Assembly (NCBI GenBank): GCA_019448385.1 | Contig: JAGTXO010000025.1 | Span: 62,001 to 126,000, forward strand | DNA: 64,000 bases | Source of the DNA: Diacronema lutheri | Taxonomy: Eukaryota > Haptophyta > Pavlovophyceae > Pavlovales > Pavlovaceae | Direction of reading: 5' to 3' | Shown: positions 38,081 to 50,000 of the stretch, in pieces | How the letters are laid out: every line of letters begins with the position of its first letter | Position numbering within the stretch: the stretch's first letter is position 1 | The notes under the pieces: generated by a model | The model's database searches: none | The model's input: the letters and a program-made list of their open reading frames with translations, nothing else | Told to the model about the DNA's origin: nothing | Position numbers and translations under genes: made by a program

Positions 38081-40526
38081 TCAGTGGATCAAGACCTTCG
38101 CCGACGCGAGCTTTGCGGCCTCGACGTCGACCTGCTCGCGCGCCCACGCGTCGATCCGCAGGATGTCTTCAAGCTCGGGTTTTGCGAGCCAGTCCTTCTC
38201 GTGTGCGCCCATCACTTTCTCAATCACCTGCCCACGGCGCGCGGCGCGAGCGCCGTGTCGAGCGCGCGGCCGTCGGCGGGAGGCGCGCGCGCGGGGGGAC
38301 ACGGGCAGGCACCGGGGCAGGCGGTCGGCGCGGCGCACCTTCGGGATGCCGAAGAAGTCAAACTTGCCCGCGCGGAAGAGCTCGTTTGCGCGCTCGTTGG
38401 CCGCGTTGAGCGCGCAGGTCATCGTGCCGCCTTTGCGGCCTGCGGCGAACGCGAGGGGGATGCAAGGATACTTGGCGTAATCGGGCGCCTTGAACGTCAT
38501 CGAACCGAGCTTCACCTGCGCGCACGTGCAGCGCCGTTGGACGCAGCGGGCCAAGCCCGGCGGCGGGGCGGTGAGGATGGCGAAGTGTGGTGCGCGGTCT
38601 GCGAGGCGGCAATGGCGAGCGCCCGCCGTGCGCATGCGCGCCGTCCTCACGAGATCAAACTTATTGTCGATGCCACGGCCGTAGTCGACGTGGATGCGGT
38701 GCGGCCACGACATGGCGTAGAGGATGGGCAGGCGCATGTCGGGCCAGCCGAGCTGCGCAATCACCTGCACGCGCGGGAAAAAAGGAGGGCGTGGGGGAAG
38801 GGGGGGGGTGGTGTTGAGTCGCGCAATCACCTGCACGCGCGGGAGACACGCCGCGGATCGGACGCAGGGGCAAGAGGAAAAGGGGGTTGGGGGTAGGGCG
38901 AGAGGAGGGGGTTCGCCCAGCTCGAGCGCTGCCGAGCCGCTGCGCGCGGCTGGCCCCGCGCCGCGCCACGCTGGCCGCGGGACCGACGTGGAGAGCGCAC
39001 GCGCCGCGCTTGCGGGCGTGGCGCCTGTGCGTGCCGCCCGTGCGCGCTCACTGACGAATCGGAGGTCTCAATGGCCGAGTGCACGATGGACTGCGGGTGG
39101 ACAACGATGTCAATGTCGTCGTACGCCACACCGAAGAGGTAGTGCGCCTCGATCACCTCGAGGCCCTTGTTCATCATCGTCGCGGAGTCGACGGTGATTT
39201 TGGCACCCATGTCCCAGTTCGGGTGCGTTGTCGCCTTCTGACGCACCCATTCGGGGTCGGCTGAACGCACCGCAAGGGCGCGCATTCCGCAGAGCAGCCG
39301 ACGGGGCGCGCGCGCGGTGCGAGCACCTCAGCTCTGCGGCTGGCGGGCGCGGCACGGAATGGCGGCCGCGCCACCACGCAGCGCGCATGCCCCCGACGGG
39401 CGGGCGCCGCACAAAGGATCGGGGTGCAGCCGCGACATGCGCACACACCGGCATTCTTTGCGAGCAGCTCAGCCGCCTCAAAATCGCGGAAAGCGCCGCC
39501 GGATGCCGTCAGGATCACGCGGCGGAGCGCGCCGGGCGGAACCCCCTGCAGACACTGGAAGATGGCGGAGTGCTCCGAGTCAGCCGCGGTCATTTTGGCG
39601 CCATACTTGTCGAGGAGCGGGAGGATGATCGGCCTGCGCGCGCATGTGTGGATGGCATGTCGGGGCGGGGGTCGATGAGACAGCGTGCGATCAATCATCC
39701 CATTCCCCATGTCTTCTCACACCCTTCCCACCCCCAGCGTGCTCAAGTTATCCCATCCCCCCATGTCGTCTTACCTTACCCCCTCCCCCCGTCCCCCACA
39801 AAAGCGTGCGGCGCGTGGCGTTCCAGCCATGCCGTGCAGCGCGGTCACGAGCGCGCCTTCGCCGCGCAAACCGGCGCACCCAACGTAGGCGCGCACGTGT
39901 CGCATCTCCCTCTCGCCCTCGCATCGTGGCCCCATCCCAGCCCGGCGCGCGCGGCCTCACCCGCCAGCGATGAGGGTCTCCTTGTTGGCGAGGGCGATCG
40001 TGCGGCCGAGCTTGATCGCTTCGATCGTCGGGAGGAGACCCGCCACGCCGACGACGCCAGTCACGACCGTGTCCGCACCCTCGGCGACCGCCGCCGCGAT
40101 CTGCCCGTCCGGCCCCGTCACGATCTTTGGCATCTGCGTAACACCGAGCGCCGACAGGCGCGAGAGGAGCTCGGGGAGCTTCTCCGAGGCCGCCAGGCCG
40201 ACAACCGACGGCTTGAACTCAGCAATCTGCTTGGCCAAGAGCTCTACGTTGCCGCCGGCGGACAGCGAGATCACCTCAAAGTGCTCCGCGTACTCGCGCA
40301 CGATGTCGAGCGTCTGCGTGCCGATCGAGCCCGTGCTGCCGAGGAGCGCGACGTGCTTCTTGCTGTTCGAGCCGAGCGCGCGCTCGACCGAGTCGCGGAA
40401 GTCAGCGGGCGTACCAAACGGTGCCGCGCCCACGCCCATGCGCACCGCGGCGCGGCGCGACGCCGCGAGCCCCAGCCTCGCGGGCGTTTGGAGGCCCGCG
40501 ACTGCTAACACCAGGGCGAGCGCCAT
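38081..40526 (-). CDS. DXR: 1-deoxy-D-xylulose 5-phosphate reductoisomerase, plastid type
   Basis: Six exons: 39961-40526, 39449-39633, 39052-39260, 38651-38764, 38339-38515 and 38081-38227; every join is in phase and gives 465 residues. DXR makes 2-C-methyl-D-erythritol 4-phosphate, the first committed step of the plastid MEP isoprenoid pathway, using NADPH and a divalent metal. The leader ([19 protein letters not shown]) is hydrophobic then Arg/Ala-rich, as for a secondary plastid. Signature blocks are all present: [18 protein letters not shown] (NADPH), [89 protein letters not shown] and [14 protein letters not shown]. Nothing is missing, so it should be active. The exon 4 acceptor is duplicated 66 bp upstream (see repeat), allowing an in-frame 22-residue variant. 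Confidence 0.96.
38755..38844 (-). repeat. Duplicated 3' splice site in DXR intron 3
   Basis: A 24-nt sequence spanning acceptor and exon start occurs at 38755-38778 and again at 38821-38844. On the sense strand both read CCCGCGCGTGCAG/GTGATTGCGC. The copies are 66 bp apart, so use of the upstream copy adds 22 residues with no stop. Confidence 0.85.
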
Positions 40527-40657
40527 CGTCGTTAATGACGGCGAGGACGGCGAGTGTCCATCGGACGGAGAGTGAAACTGTCGTCAATGCGTGAGAGCAG
40601 CAGGGCCAAGGCCCACGGTGCGGGCATCCGACCAGGCGATGCACAATTGCGCTCGGC
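40527..40657. promoter_or_regulatory. DXR upstream region
   Basis: 131 bp between the DXR start and the kinase stop, both on the minus strand. No distinct motif seen. Confidence 0.35.
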
Positions 40658-41798
40658 CTACATCAGCGCAGCCGGCGCGAAACCGTCGTGCGGCGGAGCC
40701 GCCGCGGCCACGCCGGGCAAGCGCCCCTCGCCGCTGCCGTCGCTGAGGAGCGGCTCGACCAACGCAGCGACACGCACGCGCCCACCCGCGCAGCCAGCCT
40801 CCCCGCCTCGCGCCGCCGTCGCAACGTGCGGTGCGGCGCGCGCGCTGGTGCAGCACACGAGCGCGCGCAGTGCACGGAGCAGAGCAGCGGCGCCGCGCGC
40901 CGCACGGCCTGCGCATGCGCGCCAGCCGCCTGCGCTCGGCGAGGCGCCCGAGTGTGACGGCGCCGCCGCCTGGTTGGCGAGGCGCACGCTCGCCGCCATC
41001 GAGCCACCGCGCCCGGGCGCCGCCGCACGAGAGCACGCGCCGCCTCCGTATGTGCCGCCGTGCATCGATGCATCCGCGCGTATCGCAAGCCGCGAGGCGG
41101 AAGGGCGGTCTCGGCCGTAGCCATGGCGATCAGCGAGCCGCGCGCCGTCTGCTGACAGTGCGGGCGCATGGAAGAAGCCCGGCAGGAACGCGCCGGCCGC
41201 CATCGCCTCCGCCGGCTGCGCCCGTGCGACGAGCGGTGGCGGCGGAGGCGGCGGCTCAACTGTGCCGACCGGGCGCGCGCCGGCCATACCTGTCAGCGTG
41301 GGCAGCGCGGAGAGCGAATGCGACGCCGAAACGCCGATGCCAACGTCCTCGGCGGCCGCACCGGTCGGCACCGGCGGCGTAGCGTGCACCCCGCCACGCG
41401 CTGCTGCGGCTGCGAGTGTACCAAAGGATCCCTCCGTTGGGAGGGACAGGGAGAGCGGCGAGCTGCTCGTCCCTTCGACGGCGAGTGCGTGCTGCTCGCG
41501 ACTCGGCGGCACAGCGAGCGCAGCTGGCGGGGCTGCAACCGGAGCGGCGGCGCGAGCGCAGGGGGCGTGGCGCGGACCTCCGCCGCCGCCGCCTCCGCCC
41601 GCTGGTGCGGCGAGCGGCGGCAGCGCTGTCGGCGCGGGTACGTACGGCGGCTTCTGATGGCGGAGCAGTGCCCAGTTGACAGGCGCGAAGAAGGCGTGGG
41701 CGCGCACCGCATCGCCATCGCTCGGCACTGAGCCGACGGGCAGCTCGTGCGTAGATGCCAGGCCGCCGAGCGGGGGCGGGGGCGTGCGCGGTGGCGTG

Positions 41799-41829
<31 letters not shown>

Positions 41830-44004
41830 CGAGCACGGCCAAACGCACAGCCGTGCGATGCGCTTCTGGCCTACTGTGCCCCTCGCCCTCGTCCCCCTCT
41901 CCCTCTCCCTCGCCCTCCTCCTGTGCAGACGGGAGGAGGTGCGCGCGCGGGGGCGCGGGGGGCGCGCCCGCAGCGAGCGGCGGCGGCTCGGAAGGCGTGC
42001 GCGTCTCGGCCGGGCGGTGGAGCACGCGCGTGCCGAGCCGCCTGCGCGGGTCCTTGCAGAGCAGTGCGTGCACGATTGCACGCGCCGCCTCTGAGGGCGG
42101 TGGCAGCTGCGGCAACAGGCCGCCAGCAGGGCGGGGCTGCTGGGGGCCACCGCCATGGCCACCGCCGTGGACACCGCCGTGGACACCGCCGTGGACACTG
42201 CCCGGCCGCGCGGACGGCGCGCCGGCACCGCCGCCGCAGCCGCAGCCGCGGCCCCCGCGCGGACATGCGCCGCCGCCGCAGCCGCTCGTCAAACCGCTCG
42301 CGCAGCGCACGCCCGTGGCCGAGCCCGTGCTCGCGGTCCTTGACCCCGTGCCGTCGGCCGTGGCGTGCGACGGCGGCGCACCGCACGCCAGCGGCGGGGC
42401 GGCGGCCGCAGCGGTTGGATGCTGCTGGTGCTGCTGGTGATGCTGCGGTTGAGGCAACGGCCACGGCCGCGGCTCTGCGCTCACGATCGCGTGGATCTCG
42501 CGCAGCCGGTCATTACCAATTCCAAATGGGCGCTGTCCATACAGCATCTCGTACAGCAGGCAGCCCAGCGCCCACCAGTCGACGGGCGCGCCGTACGCGC
42601 GCGCACCGTGCGTAAGCACCTCGGGCGCGAGGTAGGGCAGGGTGCCTGAGCGCGAGGCGGCCATGCGCGTCGCGTCCGTGGCGGGTGGGCTGTGAGCGGG
42701 CGGAGCCAGAGGGGCTGGGGTGGGGGGAGGGGCGGGGGCAAAGGGGGGGTGGGGGGCAAGGGGGGGGGGGGGGGGGGGGGGGGGCGCACAGACGCGGCAC
42801 GTTGCAGCGCGGGAGGCGGCGCGGCCCGATGCGGGTGACTCGAATGCGCAGCGCAAGACGCCGTACCAACGATGGTGCCATGGTGCGAGTCGCAACGGTG
42901 GACGGCGCCACAGCCAGCCGCGCTCGAAACGCTCGCACCACTCCCACTGCGCCGAGCGCCCGCGCCGCTGTTCGAGCGACGCGCGCCATGCCACTGCGGC
43001 AGGCTGAGCGGAGCGAGCTGTGCGCACGCCGTCACCGCCACTGGCGGCGCGCACGCGCCGGGCGGCGCGGCGGACGCGGGCGCGCCGCGCGGCGCTGGCG
43101 CGCGCGGCGAGGCGGACAGCGCGCCGGCCGCGCCGAGTGGCGGCGGCGCGGGCGGGTCGGCAGCGGTGCACGCGGGCGAGCGCGGCTGGGCCGGGGACTG
43201 CAGCGGCGACGTGGATGGCGAGAAGACGACGGTTGGCACGCTCAGCCCAGTGGCGCACGGGCGCGTGCCGTGCAGCGCGCCGGCCGAGGGGACGAACGCA
43301 GCGGGCAGCACAGCATGGCCGCCGGCGAATGGCGGAGGGGCGGGCGCGAGCAGCGGTGAGAGCGGGAACGGGATAGCGCCGATGCCGCCAAGCGCAAAGG
43401 TCGGCGCACCGCTGGGGCCGTCGCCGGCGCGCGCGCCGTCGCCACCGCCCGCGCCCGCGGCCGCGCTGCCGGCCGCGTCCGCCGCGGCCGCGTCGCGCGT
43501 GCGCGGCCACAGCATCGGCGACGAGCGCGGCAGGATGGCGGCGAGGTCAAAGTCGGCGATGCGCACGTGGCCCGAATTGGCAATCAAGACGTTCTCCGCC
43601 TTGAGGTCGCGGTACAGCACGCCGTGCAGGTGGAGCCACTGCAGCGCGACGACAATCTGCGCCGCGTAGAAGCGAGCAGCGCGCTCGGCGAGCCGCGCGT
43701 ACGGCTGGCGTTGGAGGAGCTCGAAGAGGTCGCCGCCGCTGCAATACTCGAGAGCCATGTACGCCCAGCGCTCGTCCTGGAACGCGGCGACAAGCCCGAG
43801 CACGAACGGGTGCGCCACCGCGCGCAGGACGGCGAGCTCGACGAGCAGCCGCTCGGTGCGGCGCGCTTTTGCGAGCCGCAACTTGTCGACCACCTTGAGC
43901 GCGACGAGGTCAGGCGAGCGCACGCGCCGCGCGAGATACACCGACGCAAACGTGCCCTCGCCGAGCGACCGCAGCCGCTCCCACTCCCCGCACCCGGCGT
44001 CCAT
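40658..44004 (-). CDS. AGC-family protein kinase with DFD motif and long activation-loop insert (AGCVIII-like)
   Basis: Two exons, 42867-44004 and 40658-42645, joined in phase 1; 1041 residues. The kinase domain begins at once: P-loop LGEGTFASVYLAR, Lys37 (VALKVVDK), alpha-C Glu (LLVELAVLRAV), YRDLKAENVLI at 131 and DFD at 151-153 in place of DFG. A Ser/Pro/Ala-rich insert of about 210 residues then precedes TIVGTLPYLAPEV, which the splice join restores exactly. Further marks are DWWALGCLLYEMLYGQRPFG, DPRRRLG and the AGC C-tail block FFAPVNWALLRHQKPPYVP. DFD plus an insert before the APE motif is the hallmark of plant AGCVIII kinases (phototropin, PINOID) and related fungal kinases. No LOV or other sensor domain is present. 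Two more long low-complexity stretches lie in the C-lobe and tail. Activity is expected; substrate unknown. Confidence 0.88.
42760..42784. repeat. G25 tract (C25 on the sense strand) in kinase intron
   Basis: Uninterrupted G run inside intron 42646-42866; the sense strand is poly-C. Confidence 0.95.
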
Positions 44005-44097
44005 CGGGGCTCCGGCCCCCGCCGCCCGCCCCAGACACAGGGAGTCAGTCGACAGACAAGAATCGGCTTCGCGCGCGCGTGTGGACGGGCGATCGCG
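44005..44097. promoter_or_regulatory. 93-bp divergent promoter, AGC kinase and VPS13-like gene
   Basis: Start codons of the two genes lie 93 bp apart on opposite strands. The gap includes acagggagtcagtcgacag near 44036-44054. Both transcripts must initiate here or within 5' coding ends. Confidence 0.5.
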
Positions 44098-47000
44098 ATG
44101 GAGGAGCTCGTTGTGTGGCTCTTGCGACGCGCGGCCTCCTCGGAGATCCTCGAGCTGCACCCTTCGGACGTGCATCTGCACCTTCTGCGCGGCCGCATCG
44201 AGCTTCGGCGCGCACGGCTGCGCGCGCGCGCCGTCGCCGACCTGCTCGCCGCGCGCGGAGGGCCGGCGGCCGCGCTCGAGCTGACGCACGCGTCGGTCGC
44301 GACAGTCGAGGTGCGGCTGCCGTGGTGCGCCGACGCGGCAGGCGCGGACTGCGAGCTTGTGCTCAAGGGCGTGCGCATCTCCGCACGTGCGCGCGCGCCG
44401 GGCGACACCGTCGGCAATGCCGGCCGCGGCTCGACCACCGCCGCGTGCGACGACGATGGCGACGCCGACGCCGAGCACACGCGCGCGCTCGCCGAGCTCG
44501 AGGCCGCGGCGCCGCTCGCGCTGGCGTTGGCGGGCGGCAAGCAGTCGCGTGGTGGGCCGGGTGCCGCGGGCGCGGCGGGCTTGGCGCGGATCGCTGCCCT
44601 CTGGCGGCGGCGCGGCTTTTCCGACTCGGCCGGCGGCGGCGGGCGCGTCGCGGCGCTCCTTGCCGAGGGCGGCTGGGCTCGCCGACTCCTCGAGGCGATC
44701 ATTGGGCGCGTGCAGGTCGGCGTGGAGGATCTGACAATCGTGTACGACGGTTTGGACGTGGACGGGGCTGAGGGCGCGCGCACCGACAGCGATGGCGCGG
44801 GCGATGGCGCGGGCGATGGCGCGGGCGATGGCGCGGGCGATGGCGCGGGCGATGGCGGGCGATGGCGCGGGCGATGGCGCGGGCGATGGCGCGGGCGATG
44901 GCGCGGGCGATGGCGCGGGCGATGGCGCGGGCGATGGCGCGGGCGATGGCGCGGGCGATGGCGCGGGCGATGGCGCGGGCGGCGTGGACGGCGCGGGCGG
45001 CGCGAGCGTCGCGGACGGCGAGGGCGCGCCGGGCGCGCGCGATGTGAACGATCGCGGCGTGGGCGCGTACGGCGCGAACACGAGCTCCGAAGCAGCTGCG
45101 CGCGCACTCGCAGCGTGCTGCGCCAATGATGAAGCCGGCTCAGAGCGCGCGCACCGCAGCGGAGGCGGCGCGGGCGGGCGCTCGGCCCTTGCTGGTCTGC
45201 GCCTCACCCTCGACGTGCATACCGCGTGGGTTTCGGCCGAGCAGCATAGCGCTGGCGTAACCGTCGCAGGCGCGAACGGAGGTCACGGCCGGCTGCGCGC
45301 CGGTGCCACCTTCGGCGCGAGCTGGCAGCGGCGCGCGCGCGTGGACGCGCACGGCGCGCGCGTCACAGAGGGAGGCGACCATGAGGACGTGACGGTGTGC
45401 GTGTTGCTGCCGAGCGTGACGTTCAGCATGGACGCCGAGTGGCGTGCGCGCGCGGCGTCGGAGGCTGCGCGGGGCGCGGGCGATACGGCGTCGACAGCCG
45501 ACGACGATGGTGCCCTCGGCGCGATCGGCGGCGGCACGGGCGCGGACGTACGCGCGGGCGGTGACACTTGCCGCGTGCAGCCGCCGTTGCAGCTGAGCGC
45601 GCGCGCCACGCTCTCGCCCGTGCGCATCACGCTGCCAGAGCCCTTCTTGCCGTGGGTGAGCGCGCAGCTTGCGGTGCTCGCCGCCGCAACGCCCGCGTCG
45701 TCGCCGCGCCGCGCGGCTGCCGACGCGCACGGCGGTGGCGGCGTTGACGGCGGTGGCGGAGGCGGTGGCGGCGGCGGAGGTGGTGGCGGTGGTGGAGGCG
45801 GAGGCGGTGGCGGAGGCGGAGGCGCGCGCTGGCGCGCGGCGGCGCTGCCGCCTGCGTTGCCCGTCACGGCCGCGCCGCGCGAGTGGTGGCGATGGGTGGG
45901 CGCGGCCTGCTCGGAGGAGGCGACGAGGCGAAAACGCCGTTTCTCACTCGCCCGTCGACTGCGCGTGCGCGCCCTGCAGCGTGCGCACGCGCGCGCCGTG
46001 AGCCGCGCGCTGCACGCGGCACGCGCCGGCATGGCGAACGGCACGGCGGCGGCCGACGAGCGGGAGTCGGAGGAGGAGGAGACCGAGGCGCAGCGCCGCG
46101 ACGCAGATGAGGCGGGCGCTCGCCCGCCCCTCCGCGCGCCCTTGGATGCACACGCGGCCGTTGCCGCTGTGCGTCGCGCGGAGATCCGCGCGCTGCGGGC
46201 GGGCGTAACGGTCGACGAGCTCGTGCGCTGGCGCGTTGAGGCGGGCGTTCGGCTCTGCCCGGGCAGCGCCGACGTGCCCCACGCGCCTCGCGCCGCCGCG
46301 GCCGCGCCGCCGCCGGGCCTGCTGCGCGCTGTGCTCGGTGCGTTGAGCGGCGGCGCGGCGATTCGGGCACGTGCGTACTGCGATCTGCTCGACGTGGCGC
46401 TCGCGGGCGGAGGCGGGCAGCGCGCGCTCGAGGGCGGCGCGTGCAGCGCGCGTCAGCTCGTCTTTGCCGTACGTCGCATGCGCGCCGACGGCGACGCGCG
46501 CCTCGACGTCGTCGAGCGCCGCGCGCTACCGGCGCACGCGCGCGACGAACGGACAAGGCGCGCACGCGGCGCGCGCGAGTTGGACGGCGAGTGGACCGGC
46601 GGGGGCGGCGAGGACGTGCGCGCCGGCGCGTGGGCATCGGCGCGTGAAGTGCGCGCGCGGCTGAACGGCGTGCTGTGCGTTGCGCTGCGCTCGGCGCACT
46701 GCGGGCTGGAAGGCGGTGGTCGTCCGCCTCTTGTCGCGCTCGCACTGTCACAGCCCACGCTCGCGGGCAGCGGGTGGGCGCTCGACGTGCGCGAGAAGGG
46801 GAGCGGGCCGTTCGGCAGCGAGGCGCGTCCGGGATGGCGCACCGCGCGCGTTGCTTCGCCGCCGCCGCGCACCGCCGCGGACGCGCACACCGGCGCAGGC
46901 GGCAGCGCCCCTGGCACAGCCGGCGACGAGAACGAGTGCCGCGCGGGCGGAAGCGGTGCGGCGGCTGAGGGTGGGTGGGCCAATTGGTCGGCTCTCTCCG

Positions 47001-50000
47001 CGATCGCCACGGCCCTGTGGCCATGGGCGCGCGCGGGTGGCGCGCACAGCTCGGCCGCTGCCGACGCGGATCGCGACGACGACGATTGTGACGCACCGCC
47101 GGCGGTGGGCGACGAGGGCGTACGTCGCGCTCAGAGCGGACCGCTCCCCGGCGCGGGCTGGCGGCCATTGCCGCTGCGCACGGGCGCCGCGGGCGCGCGC
47201 GCCGCGCGCTCGCGCGCCGCGGCCGACGCGAGCGCGCGCCCTGCGCTCCAGCTGACGGCGAGCGCGTGCCTCAGCCGCGCGTGGCACTTTGCTGAGGCGC
47301 GGATGGGCGGGGCAGGCGCGCGAGACGCTGGCGCCTGCCCTGTTGAAGGCAGCGTGCTGGGCATCGCTGTCGACCCCGCAAGCAGCGATTACGCAGGCGA
47401 ATGCGCGTCGCACGCGGACGAGCCGCCGGACATGGCGGAGCGAGCCGCCGGCGAGCGCGACAGACAGGTCATCGCACTTGCCCTCGCATCCGGTGCACCG
47501 CTCTCCGTCGTGCTACTGCCCGAGATCATTGAGCACGCGCTCGCGCTCAACGAGCGCGCGCGGCGCGCGGCGCGCGCAGCGGAGCGCGCGGCTACCAGCA
47601 TCGCGGGCGAGTACGCGCTGCGCGATCGCACGCGCTGTGCGGCAGGCGGCGGTGGCCGTCGCGCGCCCACGGCCGGCGCGCAGGGAGCGCGTGGCGGGGC
47701 GTGTGCGGCCTCGACGGGTGCGCTCGCGCCGACCGACCCGTCCGCCATCGTTCGGCTGCTGCTCGGCGCGCCAACGCCAGGCTCGACGCCCGGGGCCGAG
47801 GCTGGCGCGCGCGCGCGCGGCGGCGGCGCGACGCGCGGCGTCGGCCTCGTGCGGCACGGCTGGTCGCGCATCGTCGAGCTCCAGGCGGACGTTGGCCCCA
47901 TCTCCCTCGCGCTGCCACGCGACGGCACGGCGTTCGTTACGCCACCGCGCGGCGCGGGCGCGCGCGACGCGATCGCCGCCTCCGAGGGCGAGACACGCGC
48001 CGCCTCTCTCACAGCCCTCGTCGTGACGCTCGATCGGCTCAGCGCGCGGCTGGGCGGCGGCGGCGGCGGCGAGGGCGCTGGGCGGCACGTGCGTGGCAGC
48101 TCGGCGGACGTGGCGGCTGGCAGCGGCGTGTCGGTGGAGATGCGCGCAATGCGCATCCGCCTCCCCGCTGTGGAGATCGCGCTCGCAGCGGAGAAGGAGG
48201 CAGTGGCCCTCGCCAATGCGGCGGCGGATGCAGACCGTGACAAGGCAGGGGCGGCTGTCGCAGCCGAGGCGGCATGCGCGGCGGGGATCGAGGCCATGCC
48301 GGAGGCAAGTGACCCGGTCTTTGGCGGGCGCGACCTGCCGACGCCGCCCACGACACCGCACGGCCGCCCTGCGCACCGGCATGAGGCGCTGCGCACGCCG
48401 CCGCCGACGCCGCCGCGGCATACCGGCGCGCTCGGCCGCGCGTGGCCCGTGCCGCCGGATCCGCCCGGCACCGACCCTCCGTCCTCGCTCCTGCTGCCGA
48501 GGCGCGCGGCAACGGCGGCGTGCGACCGCGCGCCGCCGAGCGCCTTCGGCGGCCGCGCGCGTGCGATACGAGCGCCAGACACGACCGCGGCGGACGAGGC
48601 GGGCGTGCCCGGCCGCGCGCGCGCCGACCGCGGCGCTGCGGACGAGCCCGCCTTGTCGCGGTCGGAGGGCGAAGGCGTAAGCTCGCGACCAGCGTCCGCG
48701 GCTGCAACGGCTGCTGCTGTCCTGCTGCGCGTCGGCTCCGGCCTCGGGGCAGGCTTTGGTGCGCTGGCGCGCGCGCGCGGCGGCGAGCGGCCAGCAACGG
48801 CAGGCGCGGCGCCGAGCGCGCTCGGCGCCGCGCGAGACGGACACGCAGGTGACGCGCCCGCGCTGTGGGCCAAGGAGCGCGCGGCGCGCAGCGAAGATGA
48901 GGCCGCGGCCTTCGAGCGCGCAGCGCACGGCGCGCTTGCCGCAGCAACGGCCGCGCGCACCGCCTCTGCGCTGCAATTGCATTCCGCAGCCTTTACGCTT
49001 TGCGCGCCCGAGCTGGCGCCCCCGACGGCAGCGCGCCGCGCGCAGCGCGCGCGAGACGTGGATGCTGCGGAGGCCGCGGCCGTCGGCTTGGCCGACGCGC
49101 AGCCTACACCGGACGGCATCGCCGTGAGGGTCGACCTGCCTCCGCTCTTCCTCGCTCTCTGCCCGCAAGCGCTCACAACGGCGCTCACGGCCGTCGGGGC
49201 CATCGCTGAGCGCGCGCGCGCCGCGGTGGCGGCCGGCTCGAGCGCGCGCGCGCTCGCGCCGCGCGGCGCGGGCGGGGCACGCGCGACCACGCGGCCGCCC
49301 GGCGGCCCGCTCGCGCTGTCGATCGGGCTGCCGCTGCTCGTCGTGCGCGTGTACGCCGCCGCTGACCTGCTGCCACGACGACGGCCGGTCGACGGGCTCG
49401 GCCATTGCGGCGCGGCGCACGCGCGATGCCCGTCGGGCGGTGGGTGCGGCGGCAGCTCGCGCGCTCAGGGCGACAGGCACGGCTTGTGGCGTGCGCGCCG
49501 CACGCCTTCTGCCGCTGCAGCCGGCGGTAATGCCCGCGTCGAGCACGGCAGCTCGCAGCCACGCGGCGCGTCGCCACTCGACTGCGCTGACCGACGCGCC
49601 GGAAGCAAAGCGGGCGCGCGTGCGCCGCCGCGCGCGGCGACGGGCTCGGTCGCGGCACCGCCGCCTGCCGATTGGGATGGTGATCGGGTGCTCTGCCCAC
49701 CTGCGCTCGTCCTAAGGGCGCGTGGGCTGCGCGCAAGCGCGCTGCTCCGGCCGCACGCGCTGCGCGTCGTCCCGGACGCCGAGCGCGAGGCGAGTTGCGG
49801 CGAGGGCGAGTGCGCGCGCGATCGCGGCTTGGCTGCTCGCGCCGCCTCGGGCCCTCGCCGGGCGGCGGCGGCGGCCGGGGCGAAAGGTGGCGCAGGCAGC
49901 CGCGAGCTGCCGCAGCAGCAGGATGACGCGGGTGCGGACGCGGACGCGGACGCGGACACGGACACAGAGGCCGAGGCAAGGGCGGGGAAGGGCAGCGCGG

